64,000 bases of DNA from Ilex aquifolium (GCA_951799425.1 OX637409.1:13178960-13242959); one strand, 5' to 3'; numbered from the stretch's first letter, positions 42,538 to 56,532 are shown. Numbers and translations: made by a program. Notes: a model not told the origin generated them from the letters alone.

Positions 42538-45020
42538 CAATTGGTCCCTTGTTCGCATGTACAGTTTCTTTTATTTTAATTATGTCATGTTTTTATGTTA
42601 TGTCACTTACTTGTTGTTGGTGTATAGCCTTGTTTTCTTTTGAATCCAGATCTTGGTGCTTTTGTCGAAAGCGAAATTGCGAGGTGCTCTCTTACCTTAT
42701 CTATCCCTTTTATTTTCTTCCATTGCATATTATATCTTTTTGTTGCATTGAGGACAATGCATGGTTCCAGTTGGGGGGTGAGGTGCACCATTTGTATGAT
42801 ACACCAAGGTTATTTGAATTTCTTTTGATTTTTGCTTGCAATTGTGAAAAATAGGTGAATTTTTTGAAAATTTTTGATGAAAGATACCTTTAAGTTGATC
42901 TGTATTCCCTTATGAAGCGAGTATGAACTGGATGACATGTTGATTGTTGTTGTGAACCTTGTGCACATGAGCTTACTATAGAAATGGATTCTATGCACAA
43001 ATATCACATATGTATTGATTTTCAAACTCATCTGTATGCGATTTCTGAATTTGTAATTTCAGTGATTTACGAGTTGGATTCATGTTTTAAGCTTGACATA
43101 AGTAGTAGAGATGAGTAAGGACCCATGAGAGTTTTAGTGCCAAACCTTTTTGGAGGGAACTTACGTTTACTCAAAGAACAATTTTTCATATCAAGTTTGT
43201 TCAATAGTCTCATTATGCTTGCTTTGGTTAGTTGCATTTGGTTAGTAGACTGATTTGTCTTGATCATGTAATGCTCTCCCCATGTGGACCTGGAAGTGAT
43301 CTTAGGCCATTTTTGAATACTTTGAGCCTCAGCCCTTTTTCTTGAGAAAATTTTATCCCTAGTGCCGTGATTGAGCCCATTTTAAAATTCGTTTCTATGC
43401 CACACATTTGACCAAGCCAATGCAAGATGATAAAAATTTCCCTTACCTTGGTTGTTCCTAGAGCTGAATATGAGTGAGTGCAAAAGAGAAGGAAGTATGG
43501 TGTGGAAACTCCAACAAAAGGGATGAATGATTTGAAACTCAAAGAGTTGAATGAAAATCCAAGAAAAGGAGAAAAAGGGGTGAAAAGAATAAAGAGTGAT
43601 CAAAAGAAAAGGAAGATGTTAAGAAAAGTAAAGAAAATAAACAAGGGGTGTGGTGATGGTGAGAAAATCAAAATCCCATGAAAAAGGAAGTGTTTTTCCA
43701 ATATTAAAGTCGCTCACTCGGAACAACCCTCTTTGTTGCCCTTTTTCCTTCATTTCTTTTACCTAGATATCACCCCAGGGCCCCATTACAACCCTTAAAG
43801 CCCTAAGTGATCTAGGGAAGCATGAGAGAAGCATATTTGTTAAAGAAATGATAAAGTTTAGTCTTACTACCTAATGCACTAATATCCTATTCATGAGACT
43901 GTGCCACGGTTGCCTCATTTTCACATATGAACTTCATTTTTGGATTACATGTGAGCACCTTGTTTTGAATACAAGATTCCATATCACATGTACACATGGA
44001 GTGCATACCAGTATAACGTGAGTGCATTTATTGCTTAAGAGTGTCCCTTGGTGAGTTTTGCATTGAAACTGAGTTTGTCTAGCCTGTCGAATGTGAATTA
44101 TGTTTCGTAAATGCCCAAATTACTTGTTTAAATTCACATGCACACGAGTTGAAAATTAATTGGTAGGTGCATACTTCTGACTAGCATTGGGGACTATGGT
44201 TTTGCTCATGTGCATCTAGTTCATTCAATTGAGAAATTTGTTTAAAAAGCTCCATGCTCGCAAGAATGAGGAAATATTTCTCAAGTTTCAGATATTTGAA
44301 GTAATGTAGGGATGCGTGAGTTTTTAATTATCTGATTTGCATGTTTAGGTGTCATTTTGATTGATAAAGGTTGTAATCAAATCCTTGAACATTGAATGTA
44401 TAAAAATCTTAAATCATATTGCAAGTTTGGAAATGACTGTGGGCATGATCAATTGTGGTTGATTGATGTGATCCAAGTTTTTGGGTGGCTTAGATGTCCT
44501 TAGATAGGTGCTTGAGGGGTTGGAATGGAGGAAGAATGGTTTGGAAGTGATTTTGTTGAATAAAGGATAGGTTTTGCTGGAAAGGTAACATCTTCCGGAA
44601 GGTTTTGCCCAGTAAGTAAAAACTTCTGGAAGGTCGACATCGACCTTCCGGAAGATTTTACCTACTGGAAGTGCTTGATTGTCCAGTGAGTGAAACCTTC
44701 CGGAAGGTTCATATCGACCTTCCGGAAGAATCGAGTCTGAAACCCAAAAAACAAGGGTTTTAAATCTAATTTTTTCGGAAACCCTTTCATTGCCTTTCTC
44801 AAATCCGACTCCCCCAAACTCTCTCCTCTCCTCCTCCTCCTTCCTGAGCTTCGAAATTCCTCTCCAATCATCTTTGCCTCCTATTTTCCCTTGATTAAGG
44901 GTGAATCTTGGAACTTTTGAGCCGAAATCCCAAGAATTTCTTACAAAACCCTATGGTTTATTTCCCCCCCAAAGTTCACCACTTTTCCATCCTCTCTCCA
45001 AATCACCCTACTCAACTACC
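42538..45020 (+). other. Spacer, unit 2
   Basis: Same content as in unit 1. Unit-2-only changes include GATTTACGAG (about 43067), AAGAAAAGTAAAG (43621), AAAACTTCTGG (44619) in a palindrome, and CCCTATGG (44951). The last lies just before the segment that matches unit 3. Confidence 0.7.
44590..44740. repeat. Palindrome cluster before ORF2, unit 2
   Basis: As in unit 1, with one dyad further eroded (AACTTCTGGAAGG). Confidence 0.88.
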
Positions 45021-46418
45021 ATGGCTCGATTGAATGAGGCAACCATGGACGCATGGGGGGCCCTTGAAAACATATGGTGGTGGTTCATGATCGCTTTGGG
45101 GTTTGGTGTGTTTTTCTCGCTCATGGCCAAGACGAAGAGGACTGGCCCTGAGTCTCCACCCCCCTCTGGCTCAGCTTCTAAGAAAAGGATCGGGGAAGGT
45201 CCTAGCTCTCAGGATAGGGCGGAGCGGAGGACAAAGGCAAGGCATGATGAACGAACGAAGAGGATTGAGGACAAAGGTGTGACGTGTGAGAGGTATGTGG
45301 ATAAAATCTCCCTTGGTGTTACGGATGAGGTTGTGAAAATTATTGAGGAACGGGGTTTGGAATTTTGGTTTGTTGAGGTGAAGGGGTACAACATGGGAAT
45401 GTGCCGAGAATTTTATCAAAAATTGTTTGTTTTTGGGGATGACGGGGGTAAGTTGAAAACTAATGTGAGGGGGAAATCATTTGAGGTCACCCCTGATACA
45501 ATTGCCACGGCAATGGGGTATGCGAGACCTCCCGCATCCACCCCTGTCTACCCACACAATGTGGATGGGAACAAAACACTTGAGGAGTATGTGAACCTCA
45601 CGTATGAGGACCCGACCACGTTTAAGGGAACGACATTCGTCGGGGGCCTCAAGCACACTTATGGGGTAATGAACAAAGTACTACATTACAACTTGATGCC
45701 CCGGGGTTCGGAGAAAAATCCAAACGTGGAGAAGTTATCCCTACTGCATGCTTTTATGACAGGGGTGGCGTTTGATGTGGCCTACTATATTTGGTCGGAG
45801 ATGCGGGAGTTTGCCCGGACGGAGAAGCCAAAGGCGAACCTACCCTTTCCCAACCTGGTCACTAAGTTGTGTGGTCAGGCGAATGTGAAGCACTATGGCC
45901 AGGAAAAGCTGCTCCCTCCAGAGTTTGGAGCAATTGGGATGGCCAGCAGTCAAAAAAGGGCTGCCAGTGCTAAGGGTGAGAGGAGCAGGGATCCAGGACC
46001 CCAGCCACAGCCACAGCCGTCTGATGCTGGAACTTCTACTGAAGCCCCTCCTACAGCACCACCTCCTACGGCACCAGCCCCTGCACCAACCCCCGATCAT
46101 GCTATTCCACAGCGCCTCGATGCACTGGTGGGTGAAGTGTAGGGAATTAAGGGAGAAGTTCAAGGAATCAAGAATGAGGTGCATGGGATGAAAGAGACGG
46201 TGCAGGGGATCGCTGCCATGATGACACAGCTCTTTCAGCGCAAGTTCCCAGGGAACCCCATTCCGGGCCAGGGTAGCTCAACCTCTCCCTATCCTTTTGC
46301 CTCTACCATGGTTGAGATTGGAGACACTGATGAGGAGTCTGAGGAGGAGACTGAGGGGGAGAGTGATTTTGACCTACCTCCTGATCCTGATGATGATGAT
46401 GGTGGTGGTGAGAAGTAG
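45021..46418 (+). pseudogene. ORF2, unit 2, nonsense mutation
   Basis: Same start and domains as unit 1. Codon 374 is TAG (46140-46142) instead of CAG, cutting off the coiled-coil-like stretch and acidic tail; the frame is open again after it. The upstream open frame from 44901 is an accident of an indel before the true start at 45021, which is preceded by the same CTCAACTACC context as in unit 1. Confidence 0.88.
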
Positions 46419-46740
46419 AAGCAGGATTTGGTTGTTTTTGTTTGTTGTGTCTGGTAAGGGTGGAGCAGAGAATTAGGGTTACTCTCTTTTTGGTGTCGGC
46501 CTGTAGAAGTGTCCTTAAGTTCTGGCCGTTTTTTTTTGTTGTGATTATGCCCACATTGTAATGAACTTGTCTATGAAATACCACAATGGGTTGATTGTCG
46601 TTGTACAAAGTTAAAACCATATTTGCAATATGATTTTGTTGATTTTACCTTGTTGAGATTTTATGAATGTATGTGTGCATATTGGTTTGGGATTGGAAAT
46701 TATATTTGCTAGGGACTAGCAAATCGCAAGTTAGGGGGTG
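46419..46740 (+). other. 3' untranslated region and mutated polypurine tract, unit 2
   Basis: The tract reads GCAAGTTAGGGGGTG directly before LTR 3. The pyrimidine at the second position shortens the unbroken purine run compared with unit 1. Confidence 0.75.
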
Positions 46741-48705
46741 TGATTAGCACATAACAATGACATGTATGGTGTGCTAATGTGCTTTTGTTTCACCTTTTTT
46801 GTCAATAAATGGGAGTGTTTTGGTTTTGATTGTGGCTTGATGAATTTTGGGTGAATGCATGTAAAATGATGTAAATGACATGATTTAAACCCCCATGGTG
46901 TTATATGAGGCTAATGGAGTGTATGGGGTAGCTTTAAGGATGGTTTGGAGGGGAAAGAAATCCAATTTTTGCTCACAGTCTGAAAACCTTCCGGAAGGTG
47001 TATGTCGGCCTTCCGGAAGGTTTTGCTAAAAACCCTGGATGCCTTGTTCACAGCTAATACCTTCCGGAAGGTTTTGTCCACTGGAATGAACCTTCCGGAA
47101 GATTTTAGCTACTGGAGTAAAACCTTCCGGAAGGACTTGTCGACTGGAATGGACCTTCCGGAAGGTTTTGCCTTGGGTTTCTTTTTGACTGCCAAAATCT
47201 TCCGGAAGACTTGTCTACTGGAATGAACCTTCCGGAAGGTTTTGGCTACTGGAATGAACCTTCCGGAAGATTTTTGCTACTGATGTCGACCTTCCGGAAG
47301 TTCTTGCATTTGATTCTTTTCATTTAACTGTTCTTTCAGCGACCTTCCGGTAGGTGTATGTCGACCTTCCGGAAGGTTTTTGCACTTTTCTCCAGACAGC
47401 ATGTAACTCAACTTTGCGGCTTGGAGGGTCCCACATGCACTTCTCCTACATGCTTCCTGACATCCCTTACACATCCTGGAGCCTCCCTCACCCCTGCATT
47501 GATTTGGATGAGTCTTGATAATTAATGAAGAGAGAGAAGAAGAAGGAATCTGGGTGGGCAGACAGCTCTGCCTCACCCCCTGTCCAGCCCATGTTGCTGC
47601 ACCCCTAGTGATGGAGATCAACTCTGTAGACCTCCCTCTCTCTCCAGGCACGTTTTGGGGGGAAAGCAAGAGTCTCCTTGGGGGGGTATTCATTCATCAT
47701 GTATTGGAGGATATAGTTTTAGAGAGAGGAGCTCTAGGCGGAGAAGAGGATGAATAGTGGTTTTTAGAGAGAGAAAGTGACGATTTTACCATTTCTCCTA
47801 CTGCATTTGTCTTGTAATCTTGAGTAAGAATCTTAGTAGTTCATTGAATGCCATAAATGTTGTTTTCCCTTCATGTTTGGTTAGTTGAATGCTCTTTTAA
47901 TATTTTACCATTAATGCTTCAAGTTCTTCACTTTCATAGCTATGTAATGGGTTTAAATGCATGTTCTTTTAGCTCATAAATTCTTGCACTTAGTAGCTTT
48001 AGAAGTTCATAGATTGCAATGCACTTCTATTACATAGTCATCTCCATTCCAAGTATGAGTAGCTAAATCCTCTAGTTGGCAAGACCAAGAGGGATCTCCT
48101 TTGGGGATACCATTTCAACTCTTTCTCCTCTTTCCCTTTAGAGTCAAATGGTTCGTGTTGACCGGACAGAAGATGGATGAGTCGATGAGTCTTTGATAAA
48201 CCGTAGGCCTAGTCACGGTTTATGCTTAGATACTCACCGATGTCATCCTCGGCTTTCCGTGATTCAAGCGTTCATTCATGCTCAATCGGAGGAGTGATTT
48301 GAGTTGAGGTGGTATACCCATTGGAGTGATCTCTTGGAATTGCCAACACTTGTTTTATCATTACATTTTCATTAGCATACACTTCACCAATCAACTCTCA
48401 AGACAAAAGATTTTACATTTCCGTTTTTCACCAAATCACTTCAATCTTGATTCACTACCTTCCCTGTGGATACGACCTTGGAATACTCTTCCAAGTAACT
48501 CACAACACACGAAAGGCTCCTTGCGATTGGGGAGCATTTTTGTGCATACATATCCCATATTTACATCTTCTCATTTCCCTTTCCTCATTGCCCTTTCTTT
48601 TGACACTATCCCTAGGGGAAGAAACTCTTCTCCCCCATCCATACATTGCATACATTGAGGGATAGTAATTAGGGGTTAGGAAAGACATCGTTTTTGTGAC
48701 AATCA
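46741..48705 (+). repeat. Array LTR 3, shared by units 2 and 3
   Basis: 1965 bp. With LTR 4 it shares a 1-bp loss (GATGAATTTTGGG), AGCATGTAAC, a T-rich change GCTCTTTTAATATTTTACC and a 1-bp loss in CATAGATTGCAATG, none of which are in LTRs 1 and 2. It has a private C-to-T change at about 48571. Confidence 0.93.
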
Positions 48706-48709
48706 TTTT

Positions 48710-48795
48710 TGGCGCCGTTGCCGGGGAAGGCTAGTGTCAAATCAAGGAAGTGATTTCCGAACAACGGAGGTAAGTCCCGTGATCTTCATCACGGG
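48710..48795 (+). promoter_or_regulatory. Primer-binding site, splice-site-like word and hairpin, unit 3
   Basis: Primer site 48710-48727, AGGTAAGT 48768-48775, hairpin 48776-48795. Identical to unit 1. Confidence 0.7.
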
Positions 48796-48864
48796 CTGAG
48801 GTACGTTGTCTTGTGTACATATTCTTGTTTGTTTATAATTTCATTTGTATAGATATCTTGTTGC

Positions 48865-51800
48865 ATGTGGGGAAGGGACGACTATCACCGATTAGTTAGA
48901 CAACCCTTAAACCCCAACATGAACATCGACCAAGACCCACCCGAAGATGCGGGTGACAATTTTGAAAATGTGGATGCCAACCCAAACATCCAAGGGGGTG
49001 GAAATTTTGAAAATGTTGGTGCAAATCCAAATGTTCAAAGGGGTGGGGGATTACCCGAACATAGGATGCATAACCCAAGAATGCAATATCCCCCTCCCGA
49101 TGCTTTTGATAATGAGGATGCTAACCCGAATAGGCAAATGGGTGGGGGATTCCAACAACCTAGGATGCCCAACCCACGAGTGCAATTTCCCCCACCTAGG
49201 AATGAAGGGAACATCCAACTTGACCCTCCACCAAGGACAATGCGGGAGTTCCTTCAGCCGACCCGTAGCTCCACACCATCATGCCTTGTCCTTCCTGTCC
49301 AAGCACATCTCTTTGTAATCAAACCATGGATGTTGCAACTACTCCCTAAATTCCATGGGGTGGAGAAGGAAAACCCTTATAGTCATCTAAAGTCTTATGA
49401 GGAAATAGTTGCAACCTTTATCCCAAATTACAACATGGAAGAGATTGCAAGGATGAAACTCTTCTCTTTTTCCTTGGAGGGTAAGGCAAAGATTTGGTTT
49501 GATTCCATGGGACCTCGGACCATGCTATCTTGGGACCATATAGTTTCATTCTTTTTGAAAAAGTTTTTTCCGGTTCATAGAACCACTTCATTGAAAAAAG
49601 ACATTCAAAACTTTTCTGAAAAACCCAATGAACAATTCTATCAGTGTTGGGAGCGATATAGAGATTTGATTCAATCCATACCACATCATGGTTTTAAATC
49701 GTGGCAATTGGTGAGTTTCTTCTATGAAGGAATCTCACCAACTCATAGGCAATTTATTGACATGATGTGCAATGGTGAATTTTTGAACAAACACCCTGAC
49801 GAGACCCTTGATTACTTTGGTACCTTGGCCGAAAATGCACAATTGTGGGATGTTAGGGATCCAAGTGATGTACCTAGGACAATGCCAGTGAGTAGTCAAC
49901 CACCACGGGGAGGGATGTATGACTTAAAAGACCGTGAGGATCTACTTTCCTAAATTTCCAAATTGTCTAGGAAAGTGGATAGCCTTGAGGTGGAAAGGAG
50001 ACGAGAGGTGTCTCATGTGTCAAGAGCCGAGGAGGCTTGTTCTATTTGTGGGGGTGTCGATCATTCCACGTCGGAGTGTCCGAGCATTCCGGCACTTAAA
50101 GAGACATACCATGAACAGGCCAATGCCTTCAACCAACCGAGGCAATCATTTCCTCAAAATTCCAACACTTACAATTCAGGGTATCGTGATCACCCTAATT
50201 TCAGTTGGAGGAATGAGAACCCCATTCCTTATGGCTCAAACACATATACACCTCCCGCACCTCCTAGGCAAAGCCAATTTCAATCCCAGGGTCAAGGGAA
50301 AGCCTCTAACTCCCAATACCCACGGTCTAATCCGCAAGGGTATCAATCCAATCCTCCCCCACAAAATTTCTCCCAACAAGGTCCGTCTAGTTCTTCCATC
50401 TACCAACCCCCTCATAAGAAGAGTTTGGAAGATATGCTCCACAATTTCATTCAAACCCAGACCACCCTAAATCAAACCTTCACTAATTTCATGCAAAGCC
50501 AAACCACCTTCAATAAGGACATTTCGGCCCAACTCACCAAGATCACCAATGCCATTGGGTTGTCTCAACAAGAGAAGGGAAAATTTCCCTCTCAACCCCA
50601 ACAAAATCCCAAAGGTCAAAATTTGGTTGAGTTGGCCGAGACTTCCCAGGAGAGTTGTGAGCAACTCAAAGCTGTCACCACACTTAGGAGTGGTAAACAA
50701 ATTGAAAAGATGGTGGTGCCAAAGTTGACACCAAAGGCCGCATTGCCAACAGAAAAAGAAATTGAAAGTGAGGCCAAAGAAAGTGTGGTCGACAAGGGTG
50801 AGTCGAGTGAAAAGAGTGAAAGAGATGGGGTTGATAAAGAACATGGGATTGATGATGGTTTATGCTTTCCTTCTATGCCGGCCCCTTTTCCCCATCGGTT
50901 GAAGCCACCTGTCAAGGTGGCTAATTATTCTGACATTTTGGATTTGTTTAAGCAGGTAAAGATCAACATCTCACTCCTTGATGCCATCAAGCCAATTCCG
51001 TCATGTGCCAAAATATTGAAAGACCTATGCACGGTGAAAAGGAAGTTGAATGTCCGGAAGAAGGCATTTCTCACCGAACAAGTGAGCTCTATATTGAGGA
51101 CCAACACTCCTCCAAAATTCAAGGATCCCGGTTGTCCAACAATTGCCATCACCATTGGGAATTGTCGGGTTGAGCAAGCATTGCTTGACTTGGGGGCGAG
51201 CGTCAATCTTCTTCCTTACTCCGTGTACCAACAACTCAAGCTTGAAGAGTTGAAGCCCACCTCAGTTACACTTCAACTGGCGGATCGGAGCATACGCACA
51301 CCAAGGGGAGTAGTGGAAGATGTGCTTGTCCAAGTTGACAATTTTTACTTTCCAGTCGATTTTATTGTATTAGATACACACCCGGTTGCTAACCTTAATT
51401 CCCAAATCCCCGTTATTCTTGGAAGACCTTTCCTTGCTACCGCTAACGCTGTGATTAATTGCAGGAATGGTCTAATGAAGTTGGCTTTTGGGAACATGAC
51501 CATGGAGCTGAATGTATTCAACTAATCAAAACAACCCGGGGATGATGTGGAGGTGAACGAGATCAATAGAATCGACACTTTGATTGAGGAGCAAGTGGAG
51601 TTAGAAGGGATGTTGGACTGCATGGAGGAGGACTTTGTTGAACTTGTAAAGTTAGATGAGGAAGAGAGCGTGGAAGAGTTGAAAGGGGTAACAAAATGGA
51701 TTCCCACATTTGAGGAGTTGCCTAAGCAAGAAAAGAAGATTTTCCGGTCGGAGGAACAAAAGCCAAATTTGGAGTTGAAGCCGTTACCCTCACACTTGAA

Positions 51801-52329
51801 GTACGCCTATCTTGGCGAGGGAGATACATTTCCGGTGATCATTAGTTCCACATTGAACAACGAGCAAGAAAAAGAACCATTGGAGGTTTTGAGAAGACAC
51901 AAGGGAGCAATTGGGTGGACCATTGCGGATATCAAGGGAATAAGCCCTATTATTTGCACTCACCGCATTTACCTCGAGGAGGATGCAAGACCTTCCCGAC
52001 AGCCTCAACGGAGATTGAACCCTCATATGAAGGAGGTGGTGAGGGACGAGGTTCTTAAACTACTTGACGTGGGCATAATATTTCCAATTGCCGACAGTAA
52101 GTGGGTGAGCCCCACGCAAGTGGTGCCCAAGAAATCCGGAGTCACAGTGGTAGAAAACGAGGAGAATGAACTGATACCTACAAGAGTGATTACTGGATGG
52201 AGGGTGTGCATCGATTACAGGAAATTGAACTCATGCACTAGGAAGGATCATTTCCCAATGCCGTTCCTTGACCAAGTGGTGGGGGAAGAGTTAACCAACC
52301 CGGTGTATCCGGAAGTGATTAAGGAATGA
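48865..52329 (+). pseudogene. Gag-protease ORF, unit 3, two stops
   Basis: Stops TAA at 49951-49953 (CAA in the other units, within Gag before the zinc knuckle) and TAA at 51523-51525 (after the protease, shared with unit 4). The length is unchanged, so only point mutations are involved. Unit 3 and 4 share HRMHNPRMQYPPPDAF where units 1 and 2 have HRMPNPRMQYPPLDAF. Confidence 0.9.
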
Positions 52330-54812
52330 CAATTGGTCCCTTGTTCGCATGTACAGTTTCTTTTATTTTAATTATGTCATGTTTTTATGTTATGTCACTT
52401 ACTTGTTGTTGGTGTATAGCCTTGTTTTCTTTTGAATCCAGATCTTGGTGCTTTTGTCGAAAGCGAAATTGCGAGGTGCTCTCTTACCTTATCTATCCCT
52501 TTTATTTTCTTCCATTGCATATTATATCTTTTTGTTGCATTGAGGACAATGCATGGTTCCAGTTGGGGGGTGAGGTGCACCATTTGTATGATACACCAAG
52601 GTTATTTGAATTTCTTTTGATTTTTGCTTGCAATTGTGAAAAATAGGTGAATTTTTTGAAAATTTTTGATGAAAGATACCTTTAAGTTGATCTGTATTCC
52701 CTTATGAAGCGAGTATGAACTGGATGACATGTTGATTGTTGTTGTGAACCTTGTGCACATGAGCTTACTATAGAAATGGATTCTATGCATAAATATCACA
52801 TATGTATTGATTTTCAAACTCATCTGTATGCGATTTCTGAATTTGTAATTTCAGTGATTTACGGGTTGGATTCATGTTTTAAGCTTGACATAAGTAGTGG
52901 AGATGAGTAAGGACCCATGAGAGTTTTAGTGCCAAACCTTTTTGGAGGGAACTTACGTTTACTCAAAGAACAATTTTTCATATCAAGTTTGTTCAATAGT
53001 CTCATTATGCTTGCTTTGGTTAGTTGCATTTGGTTAGTAGACTGATTTGTCTTGATCATGTAATGCTCTCCCCATGTGGACCTGGAAGTGATCTTAGGCC
53101 ATTTTTGAATACTTTGAGCCTCAGCCCTTTTTCTTGAGAAAATTTTATCCCTAGTGCCGTGATTGAGCCCATTTTAAAATTCGTTTCTATGCCACACATT
53201 TGACCAAGCCAATGCAAGATGATAAAAATTTCCCTTACCTTGGTTGTTCCTAGAGCTGAATATGAGTGAGTGCAAAAGAGAAGGAAGTATGGTGTGGAAA
53301 CTCCAACAAAAGGGATGAATGATTTGAAACTCAAAGAGTTGAATGAAAATCCAAGAAAAGGAGAAAAAGGGGTGAAAAGAATAAAGAGTGATCAAAAGAA
53401 AAGGAAGATGTTAAGAAGAGTAAAGAAAATAAACAAGGGGTGTGGTGATGGTGAGAAAATCAAAATCCCATGAAAAAGGAAGTGTTTTTCCAATATTAAA
53501 GTCGCTCACTCGGAACAACCCTCTTTGTTGCCCTTTTTCCTTCATTTCTTTTACCTAGATATCACCCCAGGGCCCCATTACAACCCTTAAAGCCCTAAGT
53601 GATCTAGGGAAGCATGAGAGAAGCATATTTGTTAAAGAAATGATAAAGTTTAGTCTTACTACCTAATGCACTAATATCCTATTCATGAGACTGTGCCACG
53701 GTTGCCTCATTTTCACATATGAACTTCATTTTTGGATTACATGTGAGCACCTTGTTTTGAATACAAGATTCCATATCACATGTACACATGGAGTGCATAC
53801 CAGTATAACGTGAGTGCATTTATTGCTTAAGAGTGTCCCTTGGTGAGTTTTGCATTGAAACTGAGTTTGTCTAGCCTGTCGAATGTGAATTATGTTTCGT
53901 AAATGCCCAAATTACTTGTTTAAATTCACATGCATACGAGTTGAAAATTAATTGGTAGGTGCATACTTCTGACTAGCATTGGGGACTATGGTTTTGCTCA
54001 TGTGCATCTAGTTCATTCAATTGAGAAATTTGTTTAAAAAGCTCCATGCTCGCAAGAATGAGGAAATATTTCTCAAGTTTCAGATATTTGAAGTAATGTA
54101 GGGATGCGTGAGTTTTTAATTATCTGATTTGCATGTTTAGGTGTCATTTTGATTGATAAAGGTTGTAATCAAATCCTTGAACATTGAATGTATAAAAATC
54201 TTAAATCATATTGCAAGTTTGGAAATGACTGTGGGCATGATCAATTGTGGTTGATTGATGTGATCCAAGTTTTTGGGTGGCTTAGATGTCCTTAGATAGG
54301 TGCTTGAGGGGTTGGAATGGAGGAAGAATGGTTTGGAAGTGATTTTGTTGAATAAAGGATAGGTTTTGCTGGAAAGGTAACATCTTCCGGAAGGTTTTGC
54401 CCAGTAAGTAAAACCTTCTGGAAGGTCGACATCGACCTTCCGGAAGATTTTACCTACTGGAAGTGCTTGATTGTCCAGTGAGTGAAACCTTCCGGAAGGT
54501 TCATATCGACCTTCCGGAAGAATCGAGTCTGAAACCCAAAAAACAAGGGTTTTAAATCTAATTTTTTCGGAAACCCTTTCATTGCCTTTCTCAAATCCGA
54601 CTCCCCCAAACTCTCTCCTCTCCTCCTCCTCCTTCCTGAGCTTCGAAATTCCTCTCCAATCATCTTTGCCTCCTATTTTCCCTTGATTAAGGGTGAATCT
54701 TGGAACTTTTGAGCCGAAATCCCAAGAATTTCTTGCAAAACCCTAAGGTTTATTTCCCCCCCAAAGTTCACCACTTTTCCATCCTCTCTCCAAATCACCC
54801 TACTCAACTACC
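52330..54812 (+). other. Spacer, unit 3
   Basis: Same content as unit 1: internal polypurine-like tract (about 52560), purine-rich block (53265-53475), palindrome cluster (54383-54530). Confidence 0.7.
54383..54530. repeat. Palindrome cluster before ORF2, unit 3
   Basis: Same words as unit 1; the third dyad is AACCTTCTGGAAGG as there. Confidence 0.88.
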
Positions 54813-56210
54813 ATGGCTCGATTGAATGAGGCAACCATGGACGCATGGGGGGCCCTTGAAAACATATGGTGGTGGTTCATGATCGCTTTGGGGTTTGGTG
54901 TGTTTTTCTCGCTCATGGCCAAGACGAAGAGGACTGGCCCTGAGTCTCCACCCCCCTCTGGCTCAGCTTCTAAGAAAAGGATCGGGGAAGGTCCTAGCTC
55001 TCAGGATAGGGCGGAGCGGAGGACAAAGGCAAGGCATGATGAACGAACGAAGAGGATTGAGGACAAAGGTGTGACGTGTGAGAGGTATGTGGATAAAATC
55101 TCCCTTGGTGTTACGGATGAGGTTGTGAAAATTATTGAGGAACGGGGTTTGGAATTTTGGTTTGTTGAGGTGAAGGGGTACAACATGGGAATGTGCCGAG
55201 AATTTTATCAAAAATTGTTTGTTTTTGGGGATGACGGGGGTAAGTTGAAAACTAATGTGAGGGGGAAATCATTTGAGGTCACCCCTGATACAATTGCCAC
55301 GGCAATGGGGTATGCGAGACCTCCCGCATCCACCCCTGTCTACCCACACAATGTGGATGGGAACAAAACACTTGAGGAGTATGTGAACCTCACGTATGAG
55401 GACCCGACCACGTTTAAGGGAACGACATTCGTCGGGGGCCTCAAGCACACTTATGGGGTAATGAACAAAGTACTACATTACAACTTGATGCCCCGGGGTT
55501 CGGAGAAAAATCCAAACGTGGAGAAGTTATCCCTACTGCATGCTTTTATGACAGGGGTGGCGTTTGATGTGGCCTACTATATTTGGTCGGAGATGCGGGA
55601 GTTTGCCCGGACGGAGAAGCCAAAGGCGAACCTACCCTTTCCCAACCTGGTCACTAAGTTGTGTGGTCAGGCGAATGTGAAGCACTATGGCCAGGAAAAG
55701 CTGCTCCCTCCAGAGTTTGGAGCAATTGGGATGGCCAGCAGTCAAAAAAGGGCTGCCAGTGCTAAGGGTGAGAGGAGCAGGGATCCAGGACCCCAGCCAC
55801 AGCCACAGCCGTCTGATGCTGGAACTTCTACTGAAGCCCCTCCTACAGCACCACCTCCTACGGCACCAGCCCCTGCACCAACCCCCGATCATGCTATTCC
55901 ACAGCGCCTCGATGCACTGGTGGGTGAAGTGTAGGGAATTAAGGGAGAAGTTCAAGGAATCAAGAATGAGGTGCATGGGATGAAAGAGACGGTGCAGGGG
56001 ATCGCTGCCATGATGACACAGCTCTTTCAGCGCAAGTTCCCAGGGAACCCCATTCCGGGCCAGGGTAGCTCAACCTCTCCCTATCCTTTTGCCTCTACCA
56101 TGGTTGAGATTGGAGACACTGATGAGGAGTCTGAGGAGGAGACTGAGGGGGAGAGTGATTTTGACCTACCTCCTGATCCTGATGATGATGATGGTGGTGG
56201 TGAGAAGTAG
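54813..56210 (+). pseudogene. ORF2, unit 3, nonsense mutation
   Basis: Carries the same CAG-to-TAG change as unit 2 (55932-55934) and the same substitutions near it (MASSQKRAASAKG for MTSSQKRAARAKG in unit 1). The N-terminal 373 residues are intact, including the hydrophobic segment. Confidence 0.88.
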
Positions 56211-56532
56211 AAGCAGGATTTGGTTGTTTTTGTTTGTTGTGTCTGGTAAGGGTGGAGCAGAGAATTAGGGTTACTCTCTTTTTGGTGTCGGCCTGTAGAA
56301 GTGTCCTTAAGTTCTGGCCGTTTTTTTTTGTTGTGATTATGCCCACATTGTAATGAACTTGTCTATGAAATACCACAATGGGTTGATTGTCGTTGTACAA
56401 AGTTAAAACCATATTTGCAATATGATTTTGTTGATTTTACCTTGTTGAGATTTTATGAATGTATGTGTGCATATTGGTTTGGGATTGGAAATTATATTTG
56501 CTAGGGACTAGCAAATCGCAAGTTAGGGGGTG
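56211..56532 (+). other. 3' untranslated region and mutated polypurine tract, unit 3
   Basis: As unit 2, with GCAAGTTAGGGGGTG before LTR 4. Confidence 0.75.

Noticed and set aside
44901..45020. Extension of ORF2 of unit 2 by 40 residues upstream
   Set aside because: Units 1 and 3 have no such extension; it results from a length change in a C-run. The start at 45021 matches the others.
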